DNA from: Spodoptera frugiperda
Taxonomy: Eukaryota; Arthropoda; Insecta; Lepidoptera; Noctuidae
Assembly (NCBI RefSeq): GCF_023101765.2
Contig: NC_064214.1
Coordinates: 7,012,001 to 7,076,000, forward strand
Direction: 5' to 3'
Length of the DNA stretch: 64,000 nucleotides
Of this stretch, positions 33,245 to 47,965 are shown in pieces (within the stretch, counting starts at the first letter, position 1; each line of letters starts with the position of its first letter). Made by a program: the position numbers and the translations under genes. The notes under the pieces are model-generated. The model worked only from the letters and a program-made list of their open reading frames with translations. It made no database searches and was not told the DNA's origin.

Positions 33245-36200
33245 TGTCATGTGAAAGTACATAGTAGTTAGAATTTCACCCAAAATATGAGAAAACAATC
33301 GTTTGTTTACTCATTTTACCACTGTGACCTAAAATAGAAACACAAAAACCAGAGTTAATGATTATGGCATAATGAAGTATACAGTGTGACGTCACAGCGC
33401 CGCCATATTTCTTTTAACTGCTGCAGTCACGGAACTTATAATATTAATTCCGGGATCACGATCGCCTGACTTATTCAAACTTCGTTTTCAGCCGAACGTT
33501 CTGTTAATTTTTTAATTACTTCCTCAAACTGAATGTAGTAGTATGTGTACTGTGTAGCTTTACGGCACGTGTTTCACTTAAATATAGCTATGTAAATTAT
33601 ATATTACTGTGTTGTACTTTTTCAGTGTAAATTCTACACTTGTGTATAAAATTATTAACATGATATCTTTGCTTGTTTTTCGGGCAACAGATTTTGTTAT
33701 ATATTATGTAATGTATGATACTCGACATGTTAATTAATCAGTATGAATACCGTATTCAAATTAAAGTACCTTCATTTAAAGTAGTAGAAAATCATTAATG
33801 ATGATCGAATATTTCAGTGCACGGACCAAAAATCAAAAACATAAAGTATTTGGACCAAATCAGGTTAAGCTCTCCCCACTGACCTACGTCTGTGCTGATT
33901 CCGCGCATAAATACGGAGAGGGGCGCATTTCCAAAATTAGGTTCACTTTCCACGTAGTATGAAATGTTACGTCATTCAACCGAATGAAAGGACCGGGTAT
34001 GAAGGAATGAATGAATTTTTCATTAAAAAATGAGTCCAAATGTGCTAAAGTTAGTCTTTTCAGCGTCAAAACGTTGGATGTTGTTTGCTTTTTCTGATAT
34101 TATTTTTTCTTGTTAGAGGTACGTTTTCATGATATTATTTTTAAGTAAAATATTACAAGGTTATACAACAATATTGTTTCAACTGAATAAATATTTTCTT
34201 TTCACATAAAATCTAGAGCTAGGAACAGTAGCTTGCGTAGTTAGGACAAAAGAACGTAAACCGAGCCGGCATTTACACTATTTGCATGTCCAATGAATTT
34301 TCTCTTTCATGTCTGACCAACAACCTACGTAATTGTCCAAACCTAAAAATGAACTGTGCTACAAACTGCACTGGGGGCACAAAGCGCCACGGGGAGCGTA
34401 AAATGCCGCCTGCTCTTTTTTTACGAACAAAAAATGGCTACATAGTACACCGCAAAAATTCACTCTGTAAGAATTAACGAATGCCGAGCCACGCAACGCA
34501 AGACCACCGAAAAAACGGACAAAACCAGGATCTCGATGAAACACCGACGAGCCACTTGTTACCTCACAATAATGGAGCAGTCAATCAAAACATGCCGACA
34601 CATGAGAAACCACGTAAAGCCATACACTGAAGTTATATCATCGATAGAATACTCCGCCGGAGTTTAATTAAAAAGATGTACAGAAGTATAAACATGTCTG
34701 ACGTGAAAGAAGACAGAATTGTAATTACCGAAAACGTGGATCGTTAAAACTTGAAATGAAAAAGTATTCATATTACGCTCTGAGCCGGACAGATGGAAAT
34801 TACGTTTGAATTCAGTTATGAATAACTACAGTTTATTCGTCATTTTTTTGTTTTCCTTCATAAAAGTTGTGTCAGCTGGCTTGAAATTCGTTGAGATGAA
34901 AATTTCTCTATAAGTTTAAAAGTCTGCCTTTTGCAGCGGAAAATTTTAGCTGAATACTTTTATCAGATCCAGTGGTGTTGTGTTCTCTGCCGTAATGGAT
35001 TTTATTCAATGTTGTTTATTTTTATACGTGTAACTTGTGACGTATCTGGATATGTGTTATGATTTCATACATTCTGCTTCGAGTCGTGATAGACTGTGAC
35101 TCTGTGACATACTTTTACGACAATAGCAGATTGTATTGTCTATTCTTCTTTAAGGATAAAACATTATTGATCTACACAGGTCTTGTGCATGCAATAAAGG
35201 ACTTTTAGAATTCATTCTTCAATTTAGACCTAAAACACAATATAATTTATTGCTATACCAAATAATTATCATAAACCGAGTTATGGTAATAGCTCCCTTT
35301 ACCCTGACCTTGGCTAAAAGTCATGATGGAGAAGAAAGCATTACTAAAGGCTGACTTAATCCAGCTTTTGATTTGGCCGTAGAGTTGTCAGGCTGAGCCC
35401 AGCGCTGGCCACTAATTGGGTTGTGGTCTGAGGTCAGGCGACCGCTCGGTAAAATACCTGCTACAAATTGCTATTATTCTAAGTAAGGCGCCGTGTCACT
35501 GTGTCACTTATGTTAATATTTCATTATTGTGGCTTGATGCTTTATCATTTCTGCAGTTATTTAGTAAAGCTATGTATTAGATTTGTTGGTTAAACATTAC
35601 AAGACGCCTTTATATCCACGTCTCTTCTCTGATGTACAATTGTAAGTTTTTACAATAAACGATTGGAATTCGAATTTCTCAACTGCTAATAACGGTTTCG
35701 CAATACCTACCAACTTGGCTACTCACTCGGGACTATTTTTATTTCTTCCGAACCCTGGTTTACTTTTTTACTTAATTTTTATTTATGTATTTAATTTCCC
35801 CCTCAGTCAGACGTTTTCCTCGAGCGTTTGTTGTGATTCCGTCATGGGATGGCAAGCAGCTGTCACGAGAACTTCTTTTTGAAAACTTAATTAAAGATAT
35901 TTGTAATTTTTCGTTGAAAGTATTTCCATGACTCGCCATGTTTTGTAACATTTATTAAAAATTGGCTAATGATTTCAATGAAAGTTTTTGCTCAAAATAA
36001 AATATCTATTGTTAATTAAATCTTCTCAATGATATAACAATATCGCTAAAAAATATGTATTAATAAATGGGTTTAAAATAGATAATGTTACACAAATTCG
36101 AAAGCAATGAGGCAAATGAATTAATTACATCGACTGATTGACACACAAAGCACACGGCAGTAGCAAACATCCTGTAGCATATTATACAGTACGTTAATTA

Positions 36201-37200
36201 TAATGTAATTACTGAATTACTCGGAGCTACAGCGTGCTCCACGCTGCACGTCGGTGGCGCTGTACAAACCCACTCGTAGTTATTAGCTGGCCAAGTAAAA
36301 CAAAGCAAAGAGAACGGATGGACGCTACTGTGCTGCAAAACTCGGTAGGAAGCTAAATTTTTACTCGAAATAAAAAACGTTAAAGCGAATACAAACATGT
36401 TGCTAATGTTATATTCGTTTTACCACTAATACAAACTGCTGATCAGAATCAATTAACTTTGCATTAAAAATTCTGATTAATTTCCTATCTAGTATGATTG
36501 AGTTTACCGAAAGCTTTAGAGAGGTATAAAAATGTAATCGATTTAAAAAGTAGGATCATTTCCGAATACGTGCCAAAGATAGTTTGAGGAAAGAATAAAA
36601 GAAAGGCCATTTTAATTCAGTGTACAATAATAAAAACAAAGCAACTTGTTCGTAAACCAGCCACGGACAATCAATCACGTCACCAAATTCATTAAACCTT
36701 AACAGAAAACTAAAAGTATTCTAGTAAATCCAGCCTCAAAGTATCTCATCTTATTTAACGTTCCGTCTACTTAAAAGAAAGAAAAAAGATTGCGAAAACC
36801 GATTAATATCTGACGGTGTCTCTAGGGAAAATAATTTTTCCTGAGCGCCATAATCTGATACCGCTTTAATACTTGCTTTCGTTAACAGATTATGTTAGCG
36901 TAGCGTTACTCGGCCGGGATTATGTAATGTTCCACACTTTTTATATTCATCACAAAGTTATTATTCTGATCTAGTTGTTACAGGACTCACTGAAGCTGTG
37001 TTGTTATCCTTAACTAGTTGTTGTTGAAGCACTGTAACTTCAGTTCGATCCGTGGTCAGTAATGTTATATTTTGAATATAAAAAAGCAGTTTAGATGCTA
37101 CTCCAAAATAGTCTTCAGCATTTTAGAAACAAATTAGTATTCGTAGAACATAGTTGACTTTAATTCAAGTCTTATTGGTTAGTTTAACCTACTTTCGTCT
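33245..37200. other. Gene-free stretch
   Basis: AT-rich with a GTGACGTCACAGCGCCGCCAT motif cluster at 33388-33408 and a GC-richer patch at 34345-34560 open on both strands. No gene or repeat identified. Confidence 0.45.
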
Positions 37201-37560
37201 TTGTCTAATTTAACTAAACCTCCAGACTGGATCCCCCAGTACCCAGTCCCCCAGACCCCAGCTTCATTGCCTCGCGAGTCACATACGGCGCTCTAACTCA
37301 CAACAGTCCACGGTCCATACGTGCCTCCGTGCCTCCGCTCAAACAATATCTTGCGCCACGCCACGCCTCGGCCACGATGCCTCGCGAGCCATCGATTTTT
37401 AAACGCCTCGCCTCGGCTAAGCCGCTTTCGTTTTTGTTTACATACCGGATTCTACTTAAATGGAATAGCTCTGATTTGTTGGTGAATCGCGGTAATCCCT
37501 CGGTGGGGAGGGTAGTGGAGTTTCAAGTGTGGATGGTGTTTTAATGGGTTTCAAACTATT
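37201..37560. other. GC-rich patch with short direct repeats
   Basis: 'GCCTCGCGAG' occurs twice (about 37268 and 37379) among several GCCTC/CACGCC repeats. An ATG frame at 37377-37544 (55 codons) starts MPREPSIFKRLAS; not recognised. More like a decayed tandem than a gene. Confidence 0.3.
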
Positions 37561-40500
37561 TTGTGTAAGATTTGCGTGAGCGATAGAAAAACTAATTGAG
37601 TTGCGAACCAAAAATGAATATTATGAATAGTGGAATGTACGAGTAAATAATTCATGTTTGCGTTTAACCGTACGTGGTATTGTTCTAGTAAACTTGCCCC
37701 CTGCGACCCATAAACGGGGGCTTTCAAATCAATCATAATTATTTCAACACAGCTTTGTAATACTTGACTGAAAAACTAACCAATTATAGGGCAGTCCAAA
37801 GACAAATGGCCGCTCACAGTAAACTTTCAGTTTCACTTCCGTGTTCAGTCATAATAACGAGTGACGTCACGTCACCATTTCCGTTTCCGGGGGTCATACG
37901 TGACTGGTTCCATTAATCTAGTTACTGTTGTTACACAAAGAGTGTAACTTGAACACAGAAGTGTAACTTGGGAATAAGTGTTACACGTGTACATTGTGTA
38001 GTTGTGTACATTGTGTACATTCACTCACTCGCTCCTCACTGTGATGGGATTGTTAGGGAATTTCTCGGGACCAAGTAGTTGTTAAGTTTGGATTAGCTGT
38101 CAGCATGTACCGTACTCATGTTTAGTTGAAAAATGTTTAATACTAGACGAACACCTTCTTTACGGGAGCAATTTGTCGGTGGATGCAGTTATGAGATACA
38201 ACATGATTTTAGTTTTACTTTTGTAAAACAAACCACATCACATTCGATCGTGTTCAAACCTCCAGCCCAATGTACCTTCTGACGTAATTCTATAAATTGT
38301 CCAACAATTTTTTATTGTAAGTAATTGTTATCATAATCAGTTTAAATTTATGAGGTCAACGACTATGCTCACTTATAAAGGACTTTAAAAGGTCAATGAC
38401 ATTTGACACAGTTAAGCAATAAGTAAGTAAGTGACCACTTCATTCAAATGTAATTGTAACCTATTTTTGGAAGATTTAGCTGAAACTTTCAATACAGTAC
38501 AGTTCCAAGATCCTCTAAAAAGTAATAGAAAAATAATCAAAACTAAGAGTTCAGGATACGTAGGAAGAAAACCAATACACTAGTGAAGCCTATCAATGCC
38601 CACTCGAGTAATAATAATAGCTGTGATCATATTATACGTAATATAATAAAACGAGTTCCTAGTAACGCTGTAATACAATACTGGAACATGATCTCCATTT
38701 ATTTCGGTACAAGATATACTCCATACCGAGGGTGGGAGAGACAAGCTTCTTGAAATCTAACAACCCTGTCAAAATATGGCTCTAAACAAAAATCAGTAAT
38801 TCCTGTACTTCAGAAACAAAATGTAACATTTAACTTCCAAATTGTCCTCTTCAGAGATCACGTCGATCACTTTTGACCTTTCAACATTCAGCCGTAACGA
38901 CCAATCTTAGGGAGTGCCTCATTTTATAAATTATTTCCTCCTTCAAGAGGAATCTAAAAATATTTTTACTTCGATGGGCTTGAAGGCTCTTTACTCATCA
39001 GGCGATAAAGCCTATCTTTAGGAAGAAACTGTGTGTGTAAACGTATCAATGTGTGTGAGGGACACAATCCGAGAGGAACTGTAGGAATGTTACTTGAAGT
39101 AAAATGAGCGTTGGACCAAGTAAACTACCCTGAGGTATCCCATGTATGAAATATTGATAACACAGAAGCCGGCCAATCTGTTAATTTCCAGCCAAAATAT
39201 ATCAGAGCTATAAATTGGCCGGAATATAATATGCTCGCATTATGCATGCTGAGGTTTCAAATTGACGCGAAAATCCCAATCAGGATACAAAACCTCATTA
39301 CAGTATCCGAAGCGGCAATCAAATCGATTATAAACCACTTTATAACGTAAAATAAACTTGATAAGCGTAAAAATGAGATTGTAATTATAACTTTGAACTT
39401 TTAAAGTCAATTGCTTTTGTTTTAATTCCTTGTCCTGACGACAAACCAATCAATTATTCCGGATTATCGCGGAGACGATAAAATCTCTTGCGGTGAACTT
39501 TTTGTTCCGTGTTTACACGCTCCGTGCTCGAGATTGTTCGAGATTTTCTCGGGATTTATATTAATCCGTTACAAAATTGTGGGAACGACAATTATCTGTA
39601 ATGTCCGCAATATTTATTTATTGGGAAGGGTTAATGACACGTATCTAAACAATGGTTTTGTTTACCGTTGTCAGAATTAACAAATCACTCAATTTACTTT
39701 ATGCCACACACTCAGGCTCGCTGATTTATTTCTTGTTGTAGTAAAATCTGTAATTTTCCATAATAGTTTACAACAATAACAAATCGTAATTTTCGTTTTA
39801 CAAATCTCCAACGATTTATAAAAAAATATGGAACCATTTTTATGTTTCACTTGATTTCCACGAAAAGAGGTTGTTGATTTAAAAAATCTGTTTCAATCCC
39901 TTATTCAACATTTATAAAAAATCTAACAGAAAGCAAACCGAACGAAAAAAGCCTTCGGGAACTCAATACTTTTTAAAATCGCTTACAATAGTAGCGAGGA
40001 ACTAATTAGAACGGAGGAAAACAATATGTGCAGGTAATGAAGACTTGTGTACGTAAAAGGAGAAATACCTGGCTGTGGAGACAGCCTGTATTTTCCCTAT
40101 AATCTAAACAAAGGATTGCAGAGATCAGCCCGTGGACCGCTATGTGAGCCAGTTTCTCGTTTTACCTCTTGTATATATTTTGAATCGCATTTTTTCCTGC
40201 AAAAGCTTCGTGGAATCCTTTCATGCCCGGGGTAGCATGTCGCTAGTCGCTAGTCGGGGAACTATGCCATTGAGGGGAGACTCATGTTATTGTTGCGAAG
40301 GAAATGTTCACTTACGTGGAAACGTGGAAGATATAAATAAAAAGTATTTTGCAAATTTGAGATGCTAATTAGTGTAGGTACATAGATCGTTTTGTTTTAT
40401 TTTTATTTTTACCTGTTTTTTGTTTGTAAGAAAGAGCTCATTAATTGCTTAAGTTACTTGCTATAAAAGAACGAATAATACACAGGGTGAACAATAACTA

Positions 40501-41977
40501 CAATGGCGTATAATGTATGCTAATTCACATAACACAATTTGTGCAATTTGCCCTCACCCTCGTCAATTACAGTCCATGAAATTCTATTGACAAAATTAAA
40601 AAAGTGTAATATAAAATGGTAAACAGGCGGCGGTGTGTAATCACACCGACAAATGTTTGAATAATGCATGTTGGCAGGTTGTTATAATGTCGTGTGGTGC
40701 TGTACCACTGGCCACCACCGGTACTGGCACCACTTCACTATATTGAATGTTTCGCCAACAATAAAGTTTATGCTATGAAATTGTGTGTCGACCTAAATAC
40801 GTTAGTACGTAGATATTCCAGGGTTCCAGCATAGATATACGTATAAGTGGAAATATTTCAAATTCCAATATCATCCCCAGGTATTGTGTCATATGAATTT
40901 TACGATACGTATATTCAGAACAGATAAAGATTGAGAAATATTCTTATATCTGGGAGCGTGGCTAGCGAGCGAACATGTTTTACTTCCTAATTTAACATGA
41001 GAACTCAGACTGAAGCGGTTTTATTACTTTTAAAGACGGGCTTTAACATTTTCAAGAAGTTAGTATGAAGATTTTACGTTTTACGAAATGTTTTTAGGTC
41101 ATACGCTTACTTTTATGGTTATGTTTTATTTATTAGGCTCTTGTCTTCTGATTTATGTGATTACATTTATATAAGTATATTATTCTTTACATAACATTGA
41201 TCAGTAAGCTATCACAGATATTAAATCGCTTCTATAAACTAAACACACTTGGATCGCATTTTATGGTAAACAAACTTAGCTCGATAGCCAGCACTCGGTT
41301 CAATTGGATTGCAACAAGTCTAGGAATCTAGAGAAATAAGTCCAAGTACCAAAAAAATAACTCTCAACTACAAGTACACTATCACCATCATAGTCTGCTC
41401 AAAATCTTTTATTATCCTTAGTCCAACAAGTGTTCGTAATCAAATATAATACACAAAAAGTATTAAGTTACAGAAAGACAAAAACAAAGGGGTGAGCAAA
41501 ATAACGAAAGAAATTCAAACGATGAATATGTTACGACAAAATATGTTGAACAATGCAGCTGTACATGTGAAGAGAAATCAAATTGTGTATACAAAGGGAA
41601 CTCACTACAGATAACTTTGATATTGTAAAGGTCGGAAAATTACAGATATCACCCTTCGAATATTATCTTTGAGATATAATAAAATGAGGAACACAAAAGA
41701 AAATGTTATTGATTGGGATGATTTTGTCCTTTATGTTAGAGGCTCGGTCAAGCCGAGGGTAGGCGGAAACAGGCGACATTATAATATGAATGAACTGTCA
41801 TGTAAAATAACCGTGATCCGTGGACGTGGGGTCAAGTTTATTTAGGGTGACACGGAAATATGCACACTTCACGCTATTCTTACATCTTTCAAATTCAATT
41901 ATGGTATGAAAAATATGAATGAATAATACTACAAGCGTCAGCCTATTTTTTTATAAATAAACACTTTTCCGTACCAG
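37561..41977. other. Gene-free stretch
   Basis: Contains GTGACGTCACGTCACC near 37861, 'GTGTAACTTG' twice (37942-37980), and 'GTGTACATT' repeats at about 37987-38021. Frames of 62-78 codons at 40047-40368 have no recognisable domain. Otherwise AT-rich. Confidence 0.45.
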
Positions 41978-42140
41978 GTTTTTCTCCTGTGTCGTGGGTG
42001 CGTTTACAAATATACAACTTCATAGCACATACATATGACACCGAGACCCGAAACAACGATATGTAGATTATACAAAGATTTCTCCGTGCGAGAATTGAAC
42101 CACCACCGCAACAACCGTGCAGTCAATTTGCAACAACATT
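41978..42140 (-). mobile_element. tRNA-derived SINE (family 2), minus strand
   Basis: On minus it reads ...'GTTCAATTCTCGCACGGAG', 'GTTTCGGGTCTCGGTGTCAT', 'GTTGTATATTTGTAAACGC', 'ACCCACGACACAGGAGAAAA', matching 23184-23391. The B box is mutated and the tRNA-like head is poorly preserved. Confidence 0.75.
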
Positions 42141-45100
42141 AAAATTAGCTACAACTAACCTTAATCAGCAGATCTCAAAAAATGTGAAATAAAATAAATA
42201 TATTCCAACACACAAAATGCTTTATGTGTTTGATTAAACACAGGCACGTACGTCAAAAATAAAATGCCATTAACGAACATGGCAATTTCGTCCAAAGTAA
42301 ATATATAGGGTCCATATGAACAGTATTGGTAACGGTACAATTTAATCAATGCCGGCTGACATAACACGATTGATTTGGGACAATGATGCTAGAAGCAAGG
42401 GACGCGCTACACTCGACAGTTTCAAGTGTCTTTACTTTACAACGGTCGATTGATCAACGTTCTTAATGTACAGACGTCAGAGAAATATAGAGAAAGAATT
42501 GCAATTCTAACCCTCTGCTTGTAATTCGTTTCAGCGAAGTATTTAGTATTTTGTTCATACTCAAAGGGAGCAAATGAGTACACGGAACGTCCGATGATAA
42601 GTGAATATGGCCACAACTGCTACCAAAAACTGGTCGAGTAACCATTGATACTTGAAAGTCGTTAAAATATATTTTACAGTATTCCATTCCATTGTCCAGA
42701 AAGTGCTATTGAAGTATACGCAGAATGAACATAGAAACAGGCTTGCCTTAATGGACGAATCATTTACTCTCTAGCTGGAAGCTCGTCTGTTTCGTAGATC
42801 CGTGAACTGGACGAGATAAATAAACAGAGGCTACATTTGCGATTTAGGAAGCGTCGCCCGATTGGCTGTTGTGGACTGACCTTTAAAAACGTTTGTTGAT
42901 TGTGTTGTGCCAACCGTGTTTGGTTTAGAAAGAGTGCGAGATGGGGATCAGCTGCGCGAGGTGACGTGACGGGGATTAAGTTTTACTGCGTCTCTATAAA
43001 TTAATTCTAGACTTGTAGCTTAGGACTTAGGTTAATTCGTCCTTGAACTGTACTTGTAATGACCGTCCAGCCTTCATTAAGATTATTTTGAGATCGAAGC
43101 TAGAAAAGTTGAATTGCGTGTAGCGATACGAGTCGTGTTTAAGTTAAAAATATTTCTTTGTGCTATAAATGTCAACGTTAATTAGTTCAGAACTATATTG
43201 ATTATTTTTCCAGTCCAACAACGTGTTAGTATAACAAATACACAGTAACTAGTTTATACAAACTTCATATAAAGCTCGTCAAAGATCAGTTTACGATAAA
43301 AATAACAATATCGTTTTAGTACCATTGTTACCCACTAAAAGTTGAGCTCTCCTACCAAAAGTATATTTTTCCCAAACTAATCTGTGAATGAAGGTAAGGA
43401 AATAAATTTTATTTGTTCTTTTTACTTGAGAACTCGTAAAAAAGTAACAAAAGGGGAGAGGTACCCGCTAAGGGTGACGTAGCTGCCAGATAAAAAGGTG
43501 AAACATTTAAAAAATATTTCGCTCGTCTCAGGAATAAAACCGTTTGTTACAATGTACATAAAGGAGCCCGTTACATGAAATTAAATGCCGGCGCTGTAGT
43601 TTCATGACCTAGCAATAATATTGAAACATGAACACAATAGATAGATCTCGGCTATTGTAGTCATAGATTACCGTATAACCTAGTTGGCTGATACAAAGAA
43701 AGTATGCCAATAAAACATGTCCATGTCGATCTCCCACTAGACTACAGGCCAAACAAATCCAATCTCATGAAATGACACAACTAAAGAGTATTCCATACTG
43801 GTATTATAAAATTCAAATAATAACCCACATCGATGGCGCTGACAAAGGTCGTCCCCACGGAGGCAGTGGCTCTGTATCCATTATAACTTGAATTAATGCT
43901 GGTCGCCTCTATTTCTCAAGGGGTGTCGATTTGACGAAGGTTTTTATATCCAACTGCTGGATGATCGATTGTTCATTTTGGGATTTAAATTTTAGTTGTT
44001 TCTGTCGTTTAAAGTCATGAAGTTTGATGTTGATGTAAAAAACGAGTATCTTTATGTGCTCTGTCACTCTGTTTATCGGGTTCTGCTAATTATTTTTGAA
44101 GCACGAGTATATTCTGCAGAATATACTTAGTTCAAGTAGTCGACACAGTTCGATACTAACTTAAAATCCATCTAAAACCGTTCTGTATAAAATTTGAGGA
44201 CGTTCAAATATAACCACCACTAAACCATCTCTAGACGCTGTTCCAGAGTTTATCTCGAATCTCTAAATTTAAATCAATTTGCATACATTCCGGCTCACCT
44301 GTTGTGTGATAGTGGTTCGTTTCTGTCTTTGTAAAGGAATCAGGTCAAGCAAATTTAGTATGCACGAGTGAGCGTGGGACTCCATATATTCAACATAGAC
44401 ACAATAACAACACACATTTCAATGGGAATTTAGTTTCAGATTGAGGAAGAAATGTATCGGAAACGAGCGGGTACAATCTGGTTTTAATAAAGGGATTCAC
44501 TTCTTATTAAGTATTTCGCAGTGGTAGCACGAATTCTGGTATTGTAGCAGTTTTATAGCACGAACATGGAGCTCAATAAAACTGGTGAAAAGTGAGTGTA
44601 TCGTGGGTGCTCTCTGTACGGGGAGTAAAATTGTGGTGTTATATAATGGGCCATCGTGATGGAGAGACCCCAGCAACTAATGGCTACTGGATAATTTGTT
44701 TATCACGGCGTCGACACGGCACTCAATAAATCTCAGCAAATTGTAGTAATTGACAGAGCATCAGGCGGTCGGTCACCGCGATGGCACGTAAATAATGGCA
44801 GGTGCTCAAAGTTGGCCAATAAATGAACGTATTATTATGTCACGACCCCCAGATTAATTTGAAAACTTTATTAATTTGATATTTTTTAATTAAAACTTGA
44901 CAAAATGTGCTAAGTAAGGGATTATCAGACCTATTATGTGATGAATGGGTAATATTTTTTGCTTTGTTGCTGGATTGAGTTTTAAAATTTTTGTTCGTTT
45001 GACTTTTTATTGAGATAGGATCAGCATTGACGAACTTAATGACCCGAGGTGTCCTCTGTATTATTCACAAAATGTACGTTCAAAGCTTTTTTTCAAACAT

Positions 45101-47759
45101 TACGTAAAAATAAGAAAGAAATATTTAAAAAGTACCCCTAAAGAGTAATCCCACCAACAGCAACATTATACTGTAAAATCGAACCGTTAATATTGTCGTA
45201 ATTTCCAGGAATGTCGGGAATGATCGCAGCGATCCCGTCATTCGGAGGCGCGCCGAGACAATTCTTCACAAAGTAATTATGTCTTTGTGAGTCAAAGACT
45301 GCCCCCATCGTTTGATGCCGGTACCTGTGTTACGTAAGCCCGCGGTACAAGACGTGCCCGCCATACCCGCTGTGCCTCATTATACTGCTTTATTACCAAG
45401 AATGGCGGGTACTCTCGATTGTATTAATTGTTTCAAACAGTTTCAACATAAAATATTGATGTTTTATTTGTTCGGATTCTGTTGTTTGACTTTGTTCTCG
45501 AGATTGTTTTTAGATTCAACAAATTCTGTAAGCTACGGATTATATTATAGTTTAGTTTTGTTTTGTTTTGCTTATGTAAGTTAGTATTATGTTTAAAATA
45601 ACAGAAATATTAATATTTAATCTTTATTTAGTAGAAGCGTCTTTGAAGGCGGAGTAATCAAGATGAGTGACTTCCTTATCCCCGTTTAGCGTAAAATTAA
45701 TGTTGTAATTACAAGCTGCATTAATAATGATCCGCCGTAACCCCAGGCGGAGTCAGGTGGCGCGTCTATAGCGCGGACTGGCAACTTCAGCCCCGGCGGG
45801 ATAATGTCGGATTTTTTAATAAAACTTGTCCCGTTATTCAGGCAGTAACGACTGAAAGGGATCCCGTGGTTTTGTTTACAATAACATGATAATATTCCGT
45901 TCATGGGTCACTATTCCCACTTTTATTATCCAACTTGGACAATTGGCTGGGGTTTGCATAATGAAATCGAAGCGCTTAGGATTTTTCGTGGCCGGAATAG
46001 GGACGAGCCTAACTAAAATATTCGGGAATAGCTGTTCTTGTTTCAGATTAAGTTGTGAATGGCTTAGTGGGAGTACTTTCTTCGGAAGTAGGTACTGGGG
46101 GGATTGCTCTCAATTCTTAAATTAGAGTTATTGGGCTAAACCGATTAAATTTCGTATTTCGATATGAAAATCTCGAACGTTCCGTTACAAAGTAATAAGT
46201 AAAGCTAATGTTATTTTACATAGTTCTTAATTTTGTGGAATTCATTACAGTGATCGCCTCACACCGCAGCGACTAGTGGACGTGAGCTATACTTGAAGGG
46301 ATTACTTTGACTTACACTACCGAGCCATTCTTACCATAAAACCTCTTTAACCAGCGCATCGCTTCACAGTCTTGTATACAGAGGATTAAGACACATCTTT
46401 GTCGTAGTAAGATTTGATTGGCTGTCAGAAACAGCACGGAGATAATAATCGAAGTTGAAATTGAGTCTTTTGTCAAACGGCGCACGAACAACGTCTGCTA
46501 ATCATGGGAAATTATACTTCAGCTCGAGAACGCCTTTATGTCACGTACTTTCATGGATATTAACGGGAATGGGGTAGCATTTCGTTATATTAAAATCTCT
46601 TTCTAGGGGATTCCAATGATGAACCAATTCGTTTTATATACACAATGGGGAGTAAGACACATAGAAATAATATTATCAAACACGTTTCTATTGAATTTTG
46701 TAGTATTAAAATAAAATAAGCCACAAATATAATGGTTTTAAAATAACTGAAAATGAATACGCAGAACAAACACAATAACGTTACAATTCCCTTGTTACAT
46801 AAGCACAATAGTTTAAAGAAAATTAACAAGCATTCTGTGGAGGGGGAGGGCATAAATTTGGAGCACATCACAAGCCAAGTTTCTTGAAGGTCGGGAGGGA
46901 TGGAAGTTTCCCTCTTGGGTTAGTTGAATTTTAGGATTCCGGCGCCGCTTATAAATTCATACACCGCTTTAGAGCGCAAATAATTTTGTGGACTTACTGT
47001 AGTCCTCGCCAGGGTGTTGTTCGATTGGATTTAGACGTGGGTGGGGGGTCGGCTGTGTTTCGCAGTGTACAGTAAACATAGGGACTATATTTTGAAAGAG
47101 CTGTATCTATTTTTAGTTGTTAGGTTATTTGTGAATTCTGACAAACAATGCTATTTTTAAAGGGTTTTAAGTGTCTGAAGCTACTGTTCAGATATATGTA
47201 GAGTTACATAATTCAAATTCTGGTTGAAGCAAAACTTGCAAGAAGATTGGTTTTGAAATAAAGCAACTCCTAACATCGTCTTGTACTACATACAAAAGTA
47301 ATCCATAGGATTAACCAAAATATTCTACGAATTTTTCGTATTATACTGATTATGATATTAAAATACCAAGACTAATATTTATCCATTTACTAATTTATAA
47401 TCTGGGAATAACATAATAATATTTCAAGTTTACATGTTGAATCGAGTGACATGAAAAGCAAGTACATACGAGTAATCAAATAGTTTCACTGAAATAGTCA
47501 TACGAGTGTGCTTTAACTCGCGTATAAATAGCTAATGAGACGAAGTAATATCAAACAAACTGCGAACGTATTAGTTGAACGTATTTTGCCATTCAGAACA
47601 TGCGCAGTTTGTGGCAGTAATATTGTAAATATTTGTATTAAAACAAATTATCTGGAACACAGCTGGACACGGAGACTGGGGTTAGATAACGAAACTTTTA
47701 CTGAAATGTATTTAACTATATTTACAGTAATTGTGGACGGTGGCATTGTTAGTCCCTGT
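42141..47759. other. Gene-free stretch with a 22-bp palindrome
   Basis: A perfect 22-bp palindrome centred on TTCTGCAGAA lies at 44106-44127. GC-richer patches at 44630-44830, 45225-45420 and 45720-45870 are not recognised; the last has a TCCGCC...GGCGGA hairpin. Frames of 90-93 codons (45312-45584, 46590-46871, 47535-47816) have no family features; the last runs into a SINE. Confidence 0.45.
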
Positions 47760-47965
47760 AGAGTAGTTTACTACTACCCCGAAGGGGTAGGCAGAGGTGT
47801 AAGTTACGGCACGTAATGCCACTATACAATGTATACCTACTTTTCACCATTTGTGTAATAAGTCGGATGTAATAGGGGATGTGCTTATTGCCATATACCG
47901 GACACATTTCTAGACTCCGTGCTACTACTGAAAAATGCCGAAAAATGCCCTGTAATTCTTTTCCC
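47760..47965 (-). mobile_element. SINE (family 4), minus strand, 5'-truncated
   Basis: Reverse complement of the type at 57203-57426. Shared: 'TACCCCTTCGGG', 'CACTGTA(C/T)A', 'CACAAATGGTGAAAAG', 'CCCCTATTACAT', 'GGCA(A)TA' and 'TAGTAGC..GGAGTCT'. The tRNA-like head is missing. Confidence 0.7.

Noticed and set aside
45312..45584. 90-codon proline-rich frame as an exon
   Set aside because: Begins with TTG-ATG by chance context; the second half is AT-rich and no acceptor or domain is seen.
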